From UBA1479 sp002706405 (GTDB taxonomy: Bacteria; Pseudomonadota; Alphaproteobacteria; Rhodospirillales; Casp-alpha2), in NCBI GenBank assembly GCA_963972255.1, contig CAXATO010000006.1:1-64000 (forward strand): a stretch of DNA of 64,000 nucleotides, written 5' to 3'. Of the stretch, positions 41,655-50,079 are shown piece by piece. Below the pieces are notes generated by a model. The model did not search any database. It had not been told where the DNA came from and worked only from the letters and a program-made list of their open reading frames with translations. Every line of letters starts with the position of its first letter. Position 1 is the stretch's first letter. The position numbers and the translations under genes were made by a program.

Positions 41655-44099
41655 TCAGAACGTCATGGACAGGCGGCCGAGAACGGTCAGCGGCTCACCC
41701 GGATGAACGATCGCCTGGTTCGACGCGCGTTCGTAGAAGTGCGTGTCGAACAGGTTGTAGACGTTGAGATTCAGGGTCATCGACCGCCATGTGTATTTGG
41801 CGCCCAGGTCGGCCACCCAATAGGAATCGAGGATGTAGGCGGTGTCGAACTGGGCCCGGTTGTCGCTTACGTAACGCACGCCGCCGCCAAGCGACAGGCC
41901 GCCGAGAGCGGTATCCTGAGGGAAGTCGTAGGAGGCCCAGAGCCGCGCCTTGTGGACCGGCACGTTGCCCAGGCGTTGGCCGACCTGCGAGGTGTCTTCC
42001 GGGTTCTCCAGGGTCTGCGATTGGGTATAGGAGTAGGAGCCGATCAGGTTGACGCCGGCGATGGGCGAGCCGGACAGGTCGAGCTCGAACCCTTCGGCCT
42101 TCTGGCTGACGCCGGGAATGTAGCGGATGTCGCCGGTCGCATTCTGATGGGCGGAATCGACCACGCCGACGTTTTCCTTCTTCAGATAGAACACGGACGC
42201 CGTTGCCGAAAACCGCTTGTCCGGGGTTTCCGCCTTCACGCCGATTTCCAGTTGTTCGCCTGTTTCGGGGGCAAGCGGATTGTCGTTGACGTCGAGGACC
42301 GAGTTGCCCTGGGGTTCGAACGACTGTGCCGCGCTGGCGTAGACGGAATAGGCATCGCTCAGCTGATAGAGAGAACCGACGCGGAAGGTAAAGTCGGAGG
42401 CATGAACGGCGCGTGCCTTGACGCCGTCGGTTTCGCTCTCGCCCTTGACGAAATCAAAGCGCCCGCCGACCAGGACCTTCAGGCGCCCGTCTTCCAGCAT
42501 GGACATTTGGTTCTGGCCATAGAATGACAGGCGCCGGTTATGGGCGCGGATCGACTGTTTGGGCTGTGACGACGGCGGTGTGTAATTGATTACGGGATTG
42601 TCGGAAATCGTCACGTTGGACGTGTTCTCGCGGAATCGCAGAAAGTCCGAGATCTCCCACGAAAACTCGGAGCCGAACAGCAAGGTGTGGTCGATCCCGG
42701 CGGTGTTGAACTTGCTTTGCAGGTCGGCCACGGCCTGGACTTCGTCGTCCGTGCGGTCCTCGTTCTGATACCGCAGGCGGATAACCTCGGCGCCCACGGT
42801 GCCGACGACGTTGCGCGGACGCAGGGATTCGTTCTCCGCATGGGCGCGGTGGAACGACAACTGATGGCGCAGCGTGACGGCGTCCGAGAAATCGTGGCTC
42901 AACTGGTAGCTGGCCGAATAGTCGCGGATGTCGCGGCCGTCGAGCGACGCCAGGTTGAAGGACGTGCTGTCCGACACCAACTGCTCCCCGTTGAAGCCGA
43001 TGGGGACACCCGTGTCATAGGGCTGCTTTTCACGGGTATAGCCCAGCTCGAACAGAACCTCCGTGCCCTCGCGGGGTGTCCACAACAGGGTCGGCGCGGC
43101 GGTGACGCGGTCCAGATGCATGCCGTCGCGGAACGAGCCTTCGTCCGTATAAGCCAGGTTCGCGCGGTAGAGCAGGGAGCCGTCGGCCGTCAGGGGGCCG
43201 GTCAGGTCGGCAGTTGCCCGGTAGTGGTCGTAGCTGCCGGCCTCTGTATCGACATCGTAAGCGGCGGTCGCCTGGGGGCGCTTGGTAACGACGTTGAGCA
43301 TCCCGCCCGGCTCGATCGCGCCGTACAGGATCGAGGCCGGACCCTTGAGAACCTCGACGCGCTCCACGTTGACAAGGTCGACCGTGCCGACATTGGTCGC
43401 GCGCAACCCGTTGCGCCGCAGCACCGAGGATTCGAAGCCGCGGATGAAGGGCAGGACCTCCGACTGCGCGTTCAGAGTGTTGCCGGCCTGGACCACGCCG
43501 CTGACGTTCTCGTAGACATCCTTCAGGTTCTGCGCCCCCTGGTCCTTGATGACCTGGCGGGGCACGACCTGGATCGACGCCGGGGTTTCGGAAATCGGCG
43601 TGTCCGTCTTGGTCGCGGTGGCGCTACGCGTCGCGCGGTAGCCTTCGACCGGACCCCACGCACTTTCGCCCCGCCCTTCGACCGTGATCGGGCCGAGCAC
43701 CATGGCGTCCGCGCCGGCGCCCGGCTTGGCCAGGGCGACGGTGCCGGGGCCGGTTGATTGCCAACTGACGCCCGTGCCGCCCAGCAGAATGCGCAGCGCC
43801 GTGGCGGGCGGCAGGTCGCCTGAAACCGGTTGCGCGCGCAGACCCTTGGTTAGGCCCGCGGGGTAGGAGAATTGCCAGCCGGATTGACGTCCGAACGCCT
43901 TCAAGGCTTCGGCCAGGGGCTGCGCCGCGATGTCGAAACGGCGCGTGGCATCGGCCGGGGCCTGGGCGAATTCAGGCGCCCCCAAGCGATCCGGGGTTTC
44001 CGCCGCCACTGCCGGGTCGCCCACATGAACCACGATACCGGTGGCCAGAAACCCGGCCATAAGCAGCCCGCCGTTGCGGCTTGTCCTCGTCATCTTCAA
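41655..44099 (-). CDS. TonB-dependent siderophore receptor with STN signalling domain
   Basis: The 814-residue receptor has a signal peptide, an STN domain (~52-105, FDIAAQPLAEALKAFGRQSG, with ATALRILLGGTGVSW), a plug (ETPASIQVVPRQVIKDQGAQ, LRRNGLRATN, VERVEVLKGPASILYGAIEPGG) and a barrel ending in RLSMTF. The plug is typical of ferric hydroxamate or FoxA/FpvA-like receptors. The STN domain signals to the FecR encoded just upstream, and so to the ECF sigma factor beyond it. The ligand is not known. A Fur-like dyad lies 37-51 bases before the start. Confidence 0.93.
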   Translation of the reverse strand: MKMTRTSRNGGLLMAGFLATGIVVHVGDPAVAAETPDRLGAPEFAQAPADATRRFDIAAQPLAEALKAFGRQSGWQFSYPAGLTKGLRAQPVSGDLPPATALRILLGGTGVSWQSTGPGTVALAKPGAGADAMVLGPITVEGRGESAWGPVEGYRATRSATATKTDTPISETPASIQVVPRQVIKDQGAQNLKDVYENVSGVVQAGNTLNAQSEVLPFIRGFESSVLRRNGLRATNVGTVDLVNVERVEVLKGPASILYGAIEPGGMLNVVTKRPQATAAYDVDTEAGSYDHYRATADLTGPLTADGSLLYRANLAYTDEGSFRDGMHLDRVTAAPTLLWTPREGTEVLFELGYTREKQPYDTGVPIGFNGEQLVSDSTSFNLASLDGRDIRDYSASYQLSHDFSDAVTLRHQLSFHRAHAENESLRPRNVVGTVGAEVIRLRYQNEDRTDDEVQAVADLQSKFNTAGIDHTLLFGSEFSWEISDFLRFRENTSNVTISDNPVINYTPPSSQPKQSIRAHNRRLSFYGQNQMSMLEDGRLKVLVGGRFDFVKGESETDGVKARAVHASDFTFRVGSLYQLSDAYSVYASAAQSFEPQGNSVLDVNDNPLAPETGEQLEIGVKAETPDKRFSATASVFYLKKENVGVVDSAHQNATGDIRYIPGVSQKAEGFELDLSGSPIAGVNLIGSYSYTQSQTLENPEDTSQVGQRLGNVPVHKARLWASYDFPQDTALGGLSLGGGVRYVSDNRAQFDTAYILDSYWVADLGAKYTWRSMTLNLNVYNLFDTHFYERASNQAIVHPGEPLTVLGRLSMTF

Positions 44100-44135
44100 T
44101 TTCCCCTTTGCGCCGATTTCACAATAGTATGCGAA

Positions 44136-44150
44136 TGCGATTTATTAGCA
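44136..44150. promoter_or_regulatory. Fur-like box before the siderophore receptor
   Basis: TGCGATT-T-ATTAGCA is a 7-1-7 dyad, within the longer inverted repeat GAATGC...GCATTC (44133-44153). It lies upstream of the receptor gene on the minus strand. Confidence 0.55.
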
Positions 44151-44208
44151 TTCATGTTAAGGACGGACGGTGCAGGGAAATTTGAACAAATTTATCGAAA
44201 TTGATGGA

Positions 44209-45195
44209 TCAAGCGGGGCTGACCAGCAAAACCCAGGGACTGAGCGCACGAACCCGCCCGCCCTGTGCGCGGGCCACGGAGCGTGCGGCCTGGTCCGGTC
44301 GCGTCAGGTCGAATGAGCCGCTGACCCGATGGCGGCCGAACGCCGCATCGCCCAACAGAATGACGCCCCGGTGGTAGCGGTCCAGTTCGGCGAGAACCTG
44401 GGCAATGGACCAGTCTTCGACCTCCAGCCGCCCGTCGCGCCAGGCGGTATCGGTGCCGGGATCAGTGGCGGCCCGCCGTGCCGCGCGGGTCGTCAGGTCA
44501 ATGCGCAAGCTGTCGCCGCCGACCAAGCCATCGTCCGGGGTCAGGCGTCGTCCTGCCATGCCGACGGCCACGCGGCCATGTTCAACGGCGACGGAAAGAC
44601 TGTCGTCGTCCAGGCGCAGGTCGAACCGGGTGCCGATAACCGTCACTTCGGCGGGACCTGCCGTCACGGCGAACGGACGGCCCGCGTCGCGGGCGACGTC
44701 GAAATAGGCCCGCCCGCCCAGCAGGGCGGCGCGACGATCTGGCCCGGCGAAATCAAGGCGGATGGCCGTCGCCGTGTCCATGTGCACATGGGTGCCGTCT
44801 TCCAAGGTGACGGTGCGGAATTCGCCGGTCGCCGTGGCGATATCCGCGAACAGGCGGCGAGGGGCGCCCGTGCCGGCATAGAGCGCCAGCCCCGCGGCCA
44901 TGGCGCCGGCGCCGGCCAAAACCTGTCGGCGGCTGAGGCGGGGGCCGGGTCGGGTTGGGGGGCGGCGGGAGGAGGCCGGCGGCCTGGGATCGGCCAGGGT
45001 CGCTTGCAGATGGGGCGCGGCATGCCAGGTGCGGCACACCTGATCGAAGGCTTGGGCATGGGCCGTGTCGGCCCCCAGCCAGGCGCGCAGGGCCGCCGCC
45101 AGGGCCGGGTCGCCGGGATTGGCCTCCGCCCGCATCAGCCAGTCGAAGGCGGCATTCCAGATCTCGTCGTCGATGGGGTCGGGGGTACCCGTCAT
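44209..45195 (-). CDS. FecR-family anti-sigma regulator with a Tat-like segment
   Basis: The 328-residue protein has an N-terminal cytoplasmic sigma-binding region (DEIWNAAFDWLMRAEANP, HAQAFDQV), a single hydrophobic segment (~110-130) and the periplasmic FecR domain (FRTVTLEDGTHVHMDTATAIR, GRAYFDVARDAGRPF, IGTRFDLRL). The hydrophobic segment follows RLSRRQVLAGAGAMAAG, which looks like a twin-arginine motif; some FecR proteins use the Tat path. The start at 45195 is placed where homology begins. It lies between the receptor and the ECF sigma gene and passes the STN signal to sigma. Confidence 0.9.
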   Translation of the reverse strand: MTGTPDPIDDEIWNAAFDWLMRAEANPGDPALAAALRAWLGADTAHAQAFDQVCRTWHAAPHLQATLADPRPPASSRRPPTRPGPRLSRRQVLAGAGAMAAGLALYAGTGAPRRLFADIATATGEFRTVTLEDGTHVHMDTATAIRLDFAGPDRRAALLGGRAYFDVARDAGRPFAVTAGPAEVTVIGTRFDLRLDDDSLSVAVEHGRVAVGMAGRRLTPDDGLVGGDSLRIDLTTRAARRAATDPGTDTAWRDGRLEVEDWSIAQVLAELDRYHRGVILLGDAAFGRHRVSGSFDLTRPDQAARSVARAQGGRVRALSPWVLLVSPA

Positions 45196-45318
45196 GGGAG
45201 TCTCTGTCTCGTGTGCGGGCCCGGCGCGGGCGATTGCGGATGATGGCCGCCTATATACATAGACGCTTGGCGGGGGCATTCGTGAACAGGGAAAGTTGCA
45301 GATTGGGCCGGGGCGCGT

Positions 45319-45858
45319 TCAACGGTCCCGGTGGCCGAGGCCGGGGCCCAACCGCTTGGCGCAGTGGATCGTCGCCTGGCGCAGCAAGCGGTAGACATAG
45401 CCGGTGGAGACATCAAGGCGGTCGGCGATCTCGTCCGCGGAATGCCCGGCGATGCGGTGCATTTCGAATACCAGACGGGTTCTTTCCGGCAGTTCCGCCA
45501 AGGCGTCGCTCAGGACACGCATCAGATCCCGTGAAATGGCGGCCTGCTCCGGTGTCGGGTCGGCACTGGCAGCGGCGAGGGGCAGTTCTTCGCGGGCGCC
45601 ATAGCGCACTTCAAGCGCCAGTCGCCGTGCGCGGTCGATGGCCAGATTGCGGACCAGTCGGAACAGATAGGACGCGGGTTGGCGGACCGTATCCGCCGGC
45701 GGATGTTCCGCCAGTTTGACCCAGGCGTCCTGAACCACGTCCTGAGCACGAAAGCGGCACCCCAGGATGGGCGCCACGGATTCGATCAGGGCGGTGTAAT
45801 GGATGTCATAGGCAAGCGCCAGTGGGCTTGCCGGTCTGCGTGCGCCGTTGTTGGTCAT
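45319..45858 (-). CDS. ECF sigma factor, FecI type
   Basis: The 179-residue protein has sigma region 2 (LGCRFRAQDVVQDAWVKLAEHP, YLFRLVRNLAIDRARR) and region 4 (LAELPERTRLVFEMHRIAGHSADEIADRLDVSTGYVYRLLRQA). It would direct RNA polymerase to the neighbouring receptor promoter when its FecR partner signals. It is the first gene of a fecI-fecR-receptor-PepSY unit on the minus strand. A near-consensus Fur box lies about 68 bases upstream. Confidence 0.93.
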   Translation of the reverse strand: MTNNGARRPASPLALAYDIHYTALIESVAPILGCRFRAQDVVQDAWVKLAEHPPADTVRQPASYLFRLVRNLAIDRARRLALEVRYGAREELPLAAASADPTPEQAAISRDLMRVLSDALAELPERTRLVFEMHRIAGHSADEIADRLDVSTGYVYRLLRQATIHCAKRLGPGLGHRDR

Positions 45859-45926
45859 TGTCCGGCCGAATCCAGGTTCAAGTCGCCTGCCCCGTGGTTG
45901 GATGGGGCGGGCGGACGGATATTAAA

Positions 45927-45943
45927 TGAGAATGATTATCAAT
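45927..45943. promoter_or_regulatory. Fur box between fecI-type and DUF2946 genes
   Basis: TGAGAAT-G-ATTATCA matches the 7-1-7 consensus at all but one position. It lies between the divergent ECF sigma gene and the DUF2946 gene and may control both. Confidence 0.75.
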
Positions 45944-46055
45944 TCCAATAAAGAGTTTCCTGGGGACGATGGATCTGCCGGGGCAATACAGAAACTTGTA
46001 TTGCGTTGCACAAAATCGCTGGACAGGATTGCGCCAGCGGTGCTTTCGTAACGCC

Positions 46056-46481
46056 ATGATTAGGGGGAGTCACGTAAGACACGGATTAGGAACGCGGCGC
46101 GCGATCGCGTGGCTTGCCCTGTTCCTGTTCGCCCTGCACGCGGTTCTTCCTGCGGGCTATATGCTCGACACGGACTCCCTGCGCGACGGCCGCTACGAGG
46201 TCGTCATCTGTACCGGTGCCGGTCTGCAGACGGTTGTCCTTGATAAGTCCGGCAACCGGATTGCGCCGAAAGGCCCGACAGCCCCCGACCGGGACGGGAT
46301 GCAAACCTGTCCCTTTGCGACGGTTGCGGGCAAGGCTCTGTCGGCCCCCGGCCAGCCGGTTTTCCAGCTGGCCCATGCGGTGCGGACTGTTCCCGCGCCC
46401 CTGCCGCCGGCCTTGGCCATTCCGGCATCGGCGGATCGGCTTCCCCTCGGCTCCCGTGCGCCCCCCAGTCTCCTCGGCTGA
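46056..46481 (+). CDS. DUF2946-like membrane/secreted protein
   Basis: The 141-residue protein has an N-terminal hydrophobic helix (AIAWLALFLFALHAVLPAGYML), then a DUF2946 pattern: YEVVICTGAGLQTVVLDKSGN and a CPFA motif. Family members often sit next to copper proteins and TonB receptors; the two cysteines could bind metal. The frame opens at 45969, but the ATG at 46056 is placed where the family begins. The YcnI-like gene follows. Function unknown; a copper link is inferred from context. Confidence 0.72.
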   Translation: MIRGSHVRHGLGTRRAIAWLALFLFALHAVLPAGYMLDTDSLRDGRYEVVICTGAGLQTVVLDKSGNRIAPKGPTAPDRDGMQTCPFATVAGKALSAPGQPVFQLAHAVRTVPAPLPPALAIPASADRLPLGSRAPPSLLG

Positions 46482-46585
46482 TCCCCGCAGGTATCGGCGC
46501 CCCTAAGGCGCGTCCGACACCCTTCGCGTTGTGACGGCGGTCGACGGCTGCCAAGCCCTGCAGGCGTGGGCCAGCGATCCTAAAT

Positions 46586-46620
46586 CCACATAACATGCAA
46601 TTGACGTACATGTTATGTGG
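46586..46620. promoter_or_regulatory. Perfect 12-bp inverted repeat over the YcnI-like gene promoter
   Basis: CCACATAACATG and CATGTTATGTGG are exact reverse complements separated by 11 bases, which include TTGACG as a possible -35 element. The inner 19 bases recur before nirK with two changes. A repressor bound here would block the promoter of the DUF1775 and receptor genes. The arms recall ATGTTAT-type zinc-repressor (Zur) sites, but this is only resemblance. Confidence 0.75.
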
Positions 46621-46662
46621 CAGTAATGAACATGCATAAATTATACATCATAGGAGCAAAAC

Positions 46663-47208
46663 ATGCCCCGACGTTTCGTCTCGGCTGCCGGTTGCGCGGT
46701 TCTTATTTCAGCGTTCATGGGTGCACAGGCGTCCGCCCATATCGTCCTCGACAAACGCGAAGCCGCGGCCGGTTCCTACTACAAGGCCCTGTTCCGCGTC
46801 GGACACGGCTGCGGCACGTCGCCGACCGTCCGCGTCACGGTGCAGATTCCGTCCGGCATTCTCAGCGTGCGGCCCCAGCCCAAGGCGGGCTGGACCATCG
46901 ACATCCGCAGGAAGACGCTGCCGGAACCGGTCGTCGGCCCCCACGGCAAGACGGTTACGGAAGTGGTTTCCGAGATCGTGTGGCACGGCGGATCCCTGCC
47001 GAATGAGCACTTCGACGAGTTCGCCCTGCAGATGAAATTGCCGGACGCCGCCGACGACGGGGTGTTGATTTTTCCGGTCATTCAGGACTGCGCGCAAGGG
47101 ACCCGCGCCTGGGTCGAGGTGCCCAAGCCGGGGCAATCGCGCCGGGATCTGACCTCCCCGGCACCGACCCTGACCCTGACCGCCAATCCGCAAGCCCACA
47201 AACATTGA
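46663..47208 (+). CDS. DUF1775 (YcnI-like) periplasmic copper-associated protein
   Basis: The 181-residue protein has a signal peptide ending in ASA just before HIVLDKREAAAGSYYK, so the mature N-terminus begins with His, as in YcnI where it binds copper. FRVGHGCGTSPTVRVTVQIPSG and PKAGWTIDIRRK, and W residues further on, are typical of DUF1775. YcnI proteins bind Cu(II) outside the cytoplasm. The ATG follows TAGGAGCAAAAC. A TonB-dependent receptor gene follows after 74 bases, which suggests uptake of copper or a copper complex. Confidence 0.87.
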   Translation: MPRRFVSAAGCAVLISAFMGAQASAHIVLDKREAAAGSYYKALFRVGHGCGTSPTVRVTVQIPSGILSVRPQPKAGWTIDIRRKTLPEPVVGPHGKTVTEVVSEIVWHGGSLPNEHFDEFALQMKLPDAADDGVLIFPVIQDCAQGTRAWVEVPKPGQSRRDLTSPAPTLTLTANPQAHKH

Positions 47209-47282
47209 CGACCGTGTTGGGGTCTGCCGTCGAGGCGCCGTGCGCGCGACCGGCCGGCTCCGGCGCCAAGGAGAACACGACC

Positions 47283-49361
47283 ATGAATAGAAACCTGATC
47301 CGCATCCCGTCCGCGGCTCTCATCGCCTCAGCCCTTGCCGTGACCGCCCTGCCGGCGGCAGCGGCCGAGGACGCGCCGACGCCTGTCGAATTGAACCCGG
47401 TCACCGTTACCGGGACCGCGGCGCCGTCGCTCACCGTGCCGGACACGGACGATGCCCGCCGCCTGATCGAACGCACGCCCGGCGGCGTCGAACTGGTGCC
47501 TGACACGGCCTGGAAGGACACGGCCTCGGGCACGCTCAAGGACGTCCTTGAATACACGCCGGGCGTGTTCGTGCAGCCGAAGTGGGGCGAGGACGCGCGT
47601 CTGTCGATCCGCGGATCGGGTCTGTCGCGGAACTTCCACATGCGCGGCATTCAGCTGTACCAGGATGGCGTGCCGATCAACGCCGCCGACGGCAGCACGG
47701 ATTTCCAGGAACTGGACCCCACGGCCTTTCGCTACACCGAGGTCTACAAGGGGGCGAACGCGCTGAGGTACGGCGCCAATTCCCTGGGCGGAGCGACCAA
47801 CTTCGTGACACCCACGGGGTACGACGCCGACCTGGCGCAGGGACGCTTTGACTTGGGCAGCTTCGGCTTCCGCCGGGGCCAGGTCTCAAGCGGCGGCAAC
47901 AACGGCGTCGTCGACGCCTTCGCCACGGCGTCCTGGCTGCGTCAGGACGGCTACCGCGATCACAGCGGCGGGCATTCGGTGCGGGCTTCGGGCAATGTTG
48001 GCTGGCGCATCAATCCCAGTTTGGAAACCCGCTTCTATCTGAGCTACGCCGATATTCAGCAGGACATTCCCGGCTCGGTGACCAAGACCGCCGCCCTGAC
48101 CGACCCCAAGACGGCGGCGTCCGCCAACCTGACCCGCGATTACCAGCGCAATATCGAATCCTGGCGCTTCGCCAATAAGACGACCTTGCAGTTGGATACG
48201 GCGACGGTGGAACTGGGCGGCTATGCCGTGAACAAGCACCTGATCCATCCGATCTTCCAGTACCTCGATTACACCTATCACGACTTCGGCGCCTACGGCC
48301 GGATCGTCGACGAACGGGAGATCGCCGGCCACGGCAACCGCCTAACGGCGGGGCTGACGATCTCCGGCGGTTGGGTCGACAATACCCAGTCGACCAATAA
48401 CGCCGGAAACAAGGGCGGGCTTCTGTCCGCCTCGTCGGACCGGTCGGTCAATTATGCGGCCTATGTGGAAAACGCCTATGACTTGCGGCCGGGGCTGGCG
48501 CTGATCGGCGGGCTGCAGTTCCTTCATGCGACGCGCAAACGTAACGATCGCTTCGACAATGCGACCGACACCTCGGGCGAAAACGATTACACCTTCGTCA
48601 ATCCCAAGGTCGGATTGCTGTGGCAGGCGGCGCCGGACTGGCAAGTCTTTGGCAACCTGTCGCGCAGCGGCGAAGCGCCGACGTTCGGTGAACTCAATTT
48701 CACCAACGCAGCCCTATCCGACACGGAAGCGCAAACCGCGACGACCTTGGAAATCGGCACGCGCGGCCGGGTTCGGGACGTGAGCTGGGACCTGGCCGTC
48801 TACCGCGCCCATCTGAAGAACGAATTCCAGTATTTCGACCTGGGCGGCGGCAACTATTCCGTCACCAACGCCGACAAGACCATCCACCAGGGCATCGAGG
48901 CCGGGGTCGATTGGGCCTTTGCCAGGAACCTGCTGGAAAGCGGCGACGGCGGGGACAGCCTGTCGCTCGACGCGGCCTATACCTACAGCGACTTCAAGTT
49001 CGACAACGACGCGAGCTGGGGCGACAACGACCTGCCCGGCGCGCCCAAGCACTTTATCCGGGCGGCACTGACCTATCACCACCCCCTGGGCTTCCATGCG
49101 GGGCCGAATATTGAATGGGTGCCGCAGGCCTACTTCGTCGATAACGCCAATTCCGTGGCGACCAAGTCCTACGTCCTGTTCGGCTTCCGCGCGGGATACG
49201 AGGTCTCGAAGGATGTGTCCATGTTCGTCGACCTGCGCAACCTGGCGAACACCAAATACATCGCCAGTTCCAGCGTTGCCGCCACGGCGACCGACAGTTC
49301 GGCCTTGTTCGAACCCGGGACGGGGCGGTCCGTCTTCGTCGGCCTGCGCGCCAGTTGGTAG
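47283..49361 (+). CDS. TonB-dependent receptor, candidate copper-related
   Basis: The 692-residue receptor has a signal peptide (to about AAAED), a TonB box-like PVTVTGT, a plug (LEYTPGVFVQPKWGEDARLSIRGSGL, QLYQDGVPINAADGS, YKGANALRYGANSLGGATNF) and a barrel. The C-terminus FVGLRASW ends in an aromatic residue. There is no STN domain and no sigma/FecR pair. DUF2946 and DUF1775 genes upstream suggest copper or a copper complex as ligand, while the plug itself gives no clear hint. The frame opens at 47205; the ATG at 47283 follows AAGGAGAACACGACC. Confidence 0.88.
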   Translation: MNRNLIRIPSAALIASALAVTALPAAAAEDAPTPVELNPVTVTGTAAPSLTVPDTDDARRLIERTPGGVELVPDTAWKDTASGTLKDVLEYTPGVFVQPKWGEDARLSIRGSGLSRNFHMRGIQLYQDGVPINAADGSTDFQELDPTAFRYTEVYKGANALRYGANSLGGATNFVTPTGYDADLAQGRFDLGSFGFRRGQVSSGGNNGVVDAFATASWLRQDGYRDHSGGHSVRASGNVGWRINPSLETRFYLSYADIQQDIPGSVTKTAALTDPKTAASANLTRDYQRNIESWRFANKTTLQLDTATVELGGYAVNKHLIHPIFQYLDYTYHDFGAYGRIVDEREIAGHGNRLTAGLTISGGWVDNTQSTNNAGNKGGLLSASSDRSVNYAAYVENAYDLRPGLALIGGLQFLHATRKRNDRFDNATDTSGENDYTFVNPKVGLLWQAAPDWQVFGNLSRSGEAPTFGELNFTNAALSDTEAQTATTLEIGTRGRVRDVSWDLAVYRAHLKNEFQYFDLGGGNYSVTNADKTIHQGIEAGVDWAFARNLLESGDGGDSLSLDAAYTYSDFKFDNDASWGDNDLPGAPKHFIRAALTYHHPLGFHAGPNIEWVPQAYFVDNANSVATKSYVLFGFRAGYEVSKDVSMFVDLRNLANTKYIASSSVAATATDSSALFEPGTGRSVFVGLRASW

Positions 49362-49398
49362 GGCCGGCGATATGGAGGATGCATCGGAAGCGATCACT

Positions 49399-49413
49399 TG
49401 ATATTAATAGTCA
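49399..49413. promoter_or_regulatory. Fur-like box before the small exported protein and exbB operon
   Basis: TGATATT-A-ATAGTCA is a 7-1-7 dyad with fair match to the Fur consensus. It precedes the 49505 gene and the exb operon. Confidence 0.45.
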
Positions 49414-49504
49414 ATCGCATTATGGAGCAGTCAATCTCCTGTGTCGTCGTCGGGGCGTTTCCCCGGCGGCGACGCCCAATTGAAGCCAGTGTACGAGGCC
49501 CAAA

Positions 49505-49942
49505 ATGAAGACCCGCATCCCAACCGTTCTTGCCGTCGCCTTGTTCGCCGCCGGCTTTTTTCTTTCCATCGGTTCCGCGTCGGCGGCGGAACAGGGCCGC
49601 ATCGGGGTCGAGTTGAACAAGCTGGAACCGGCCGGCGACGCCTGCCGGGCGTACTTGCTGTTGTCCAACGGCACGGCGACCGCGTTTACCTCCTTGAAGC
49701 TGGATCTTGTCACCTTCGATGCCGAGGGGATCGTACAACGCCGCGTCGCCGTCGAGGCAGCACCCATCGGCGCCGGCAAGACCAGCCTGAAGGTGTTCGA
49801 CATCAGCGGCACGTCGTGCCCGTCGATCGGGCGCATGCTGCTGAACGGTGTGCTGTCCTGCACGGGTGCCAAGAAACAGCCGGCTGATTGCCTGGCGCTT
49901 GTGTCCGTGTCGTCCCGCGCGGCCCAGCCTTTCATCAAGTAA
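49505..49942 (+). CDS. Small exported protein of unknown function in a TonB/Exb locus
   Basis: This 145-residue protein has a signal peptide (residues 1-28, VLAVALFAAGFFLSIGSASA) and a beta-rich mature part with four cysteines that could form disulfides (near residues 47, 99, 119 and 129). I recognise no named family. It lies between a TonB-dependent receptor and exbB, suggesting a periplasmic accessory role in TonB-dependent uptake. The start at 49505 is the only one that gives a signal peptide. Confidence 0.72.
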   Translation: MKTRIPTVLAVALFAAGFFLSIGSASAAEQGRIGVELNKLEPAGDACRAYLLLSNGTATAFTSLKLDLVTFDAEGIVQRRVAVEAAPIGAGKTSLKVFDISGTSCPSIGRMLLNGVLSCTGAKKQPADCLALVSVSSRAAQPFIK

Positions 49943-50079
49943 TTTTTTGGAGGCTCCAGTGAAGGAAACCGGCCAGTCGTTCGTCTTAATAGGTAAGCGG
50001 CCCGCGTCGAAGTGGATGCGGGGCGGTCTTTGTCGCGCCTGCAAGCGTTGCAACACCCAAGGATCAGAGGAGTAATCGA

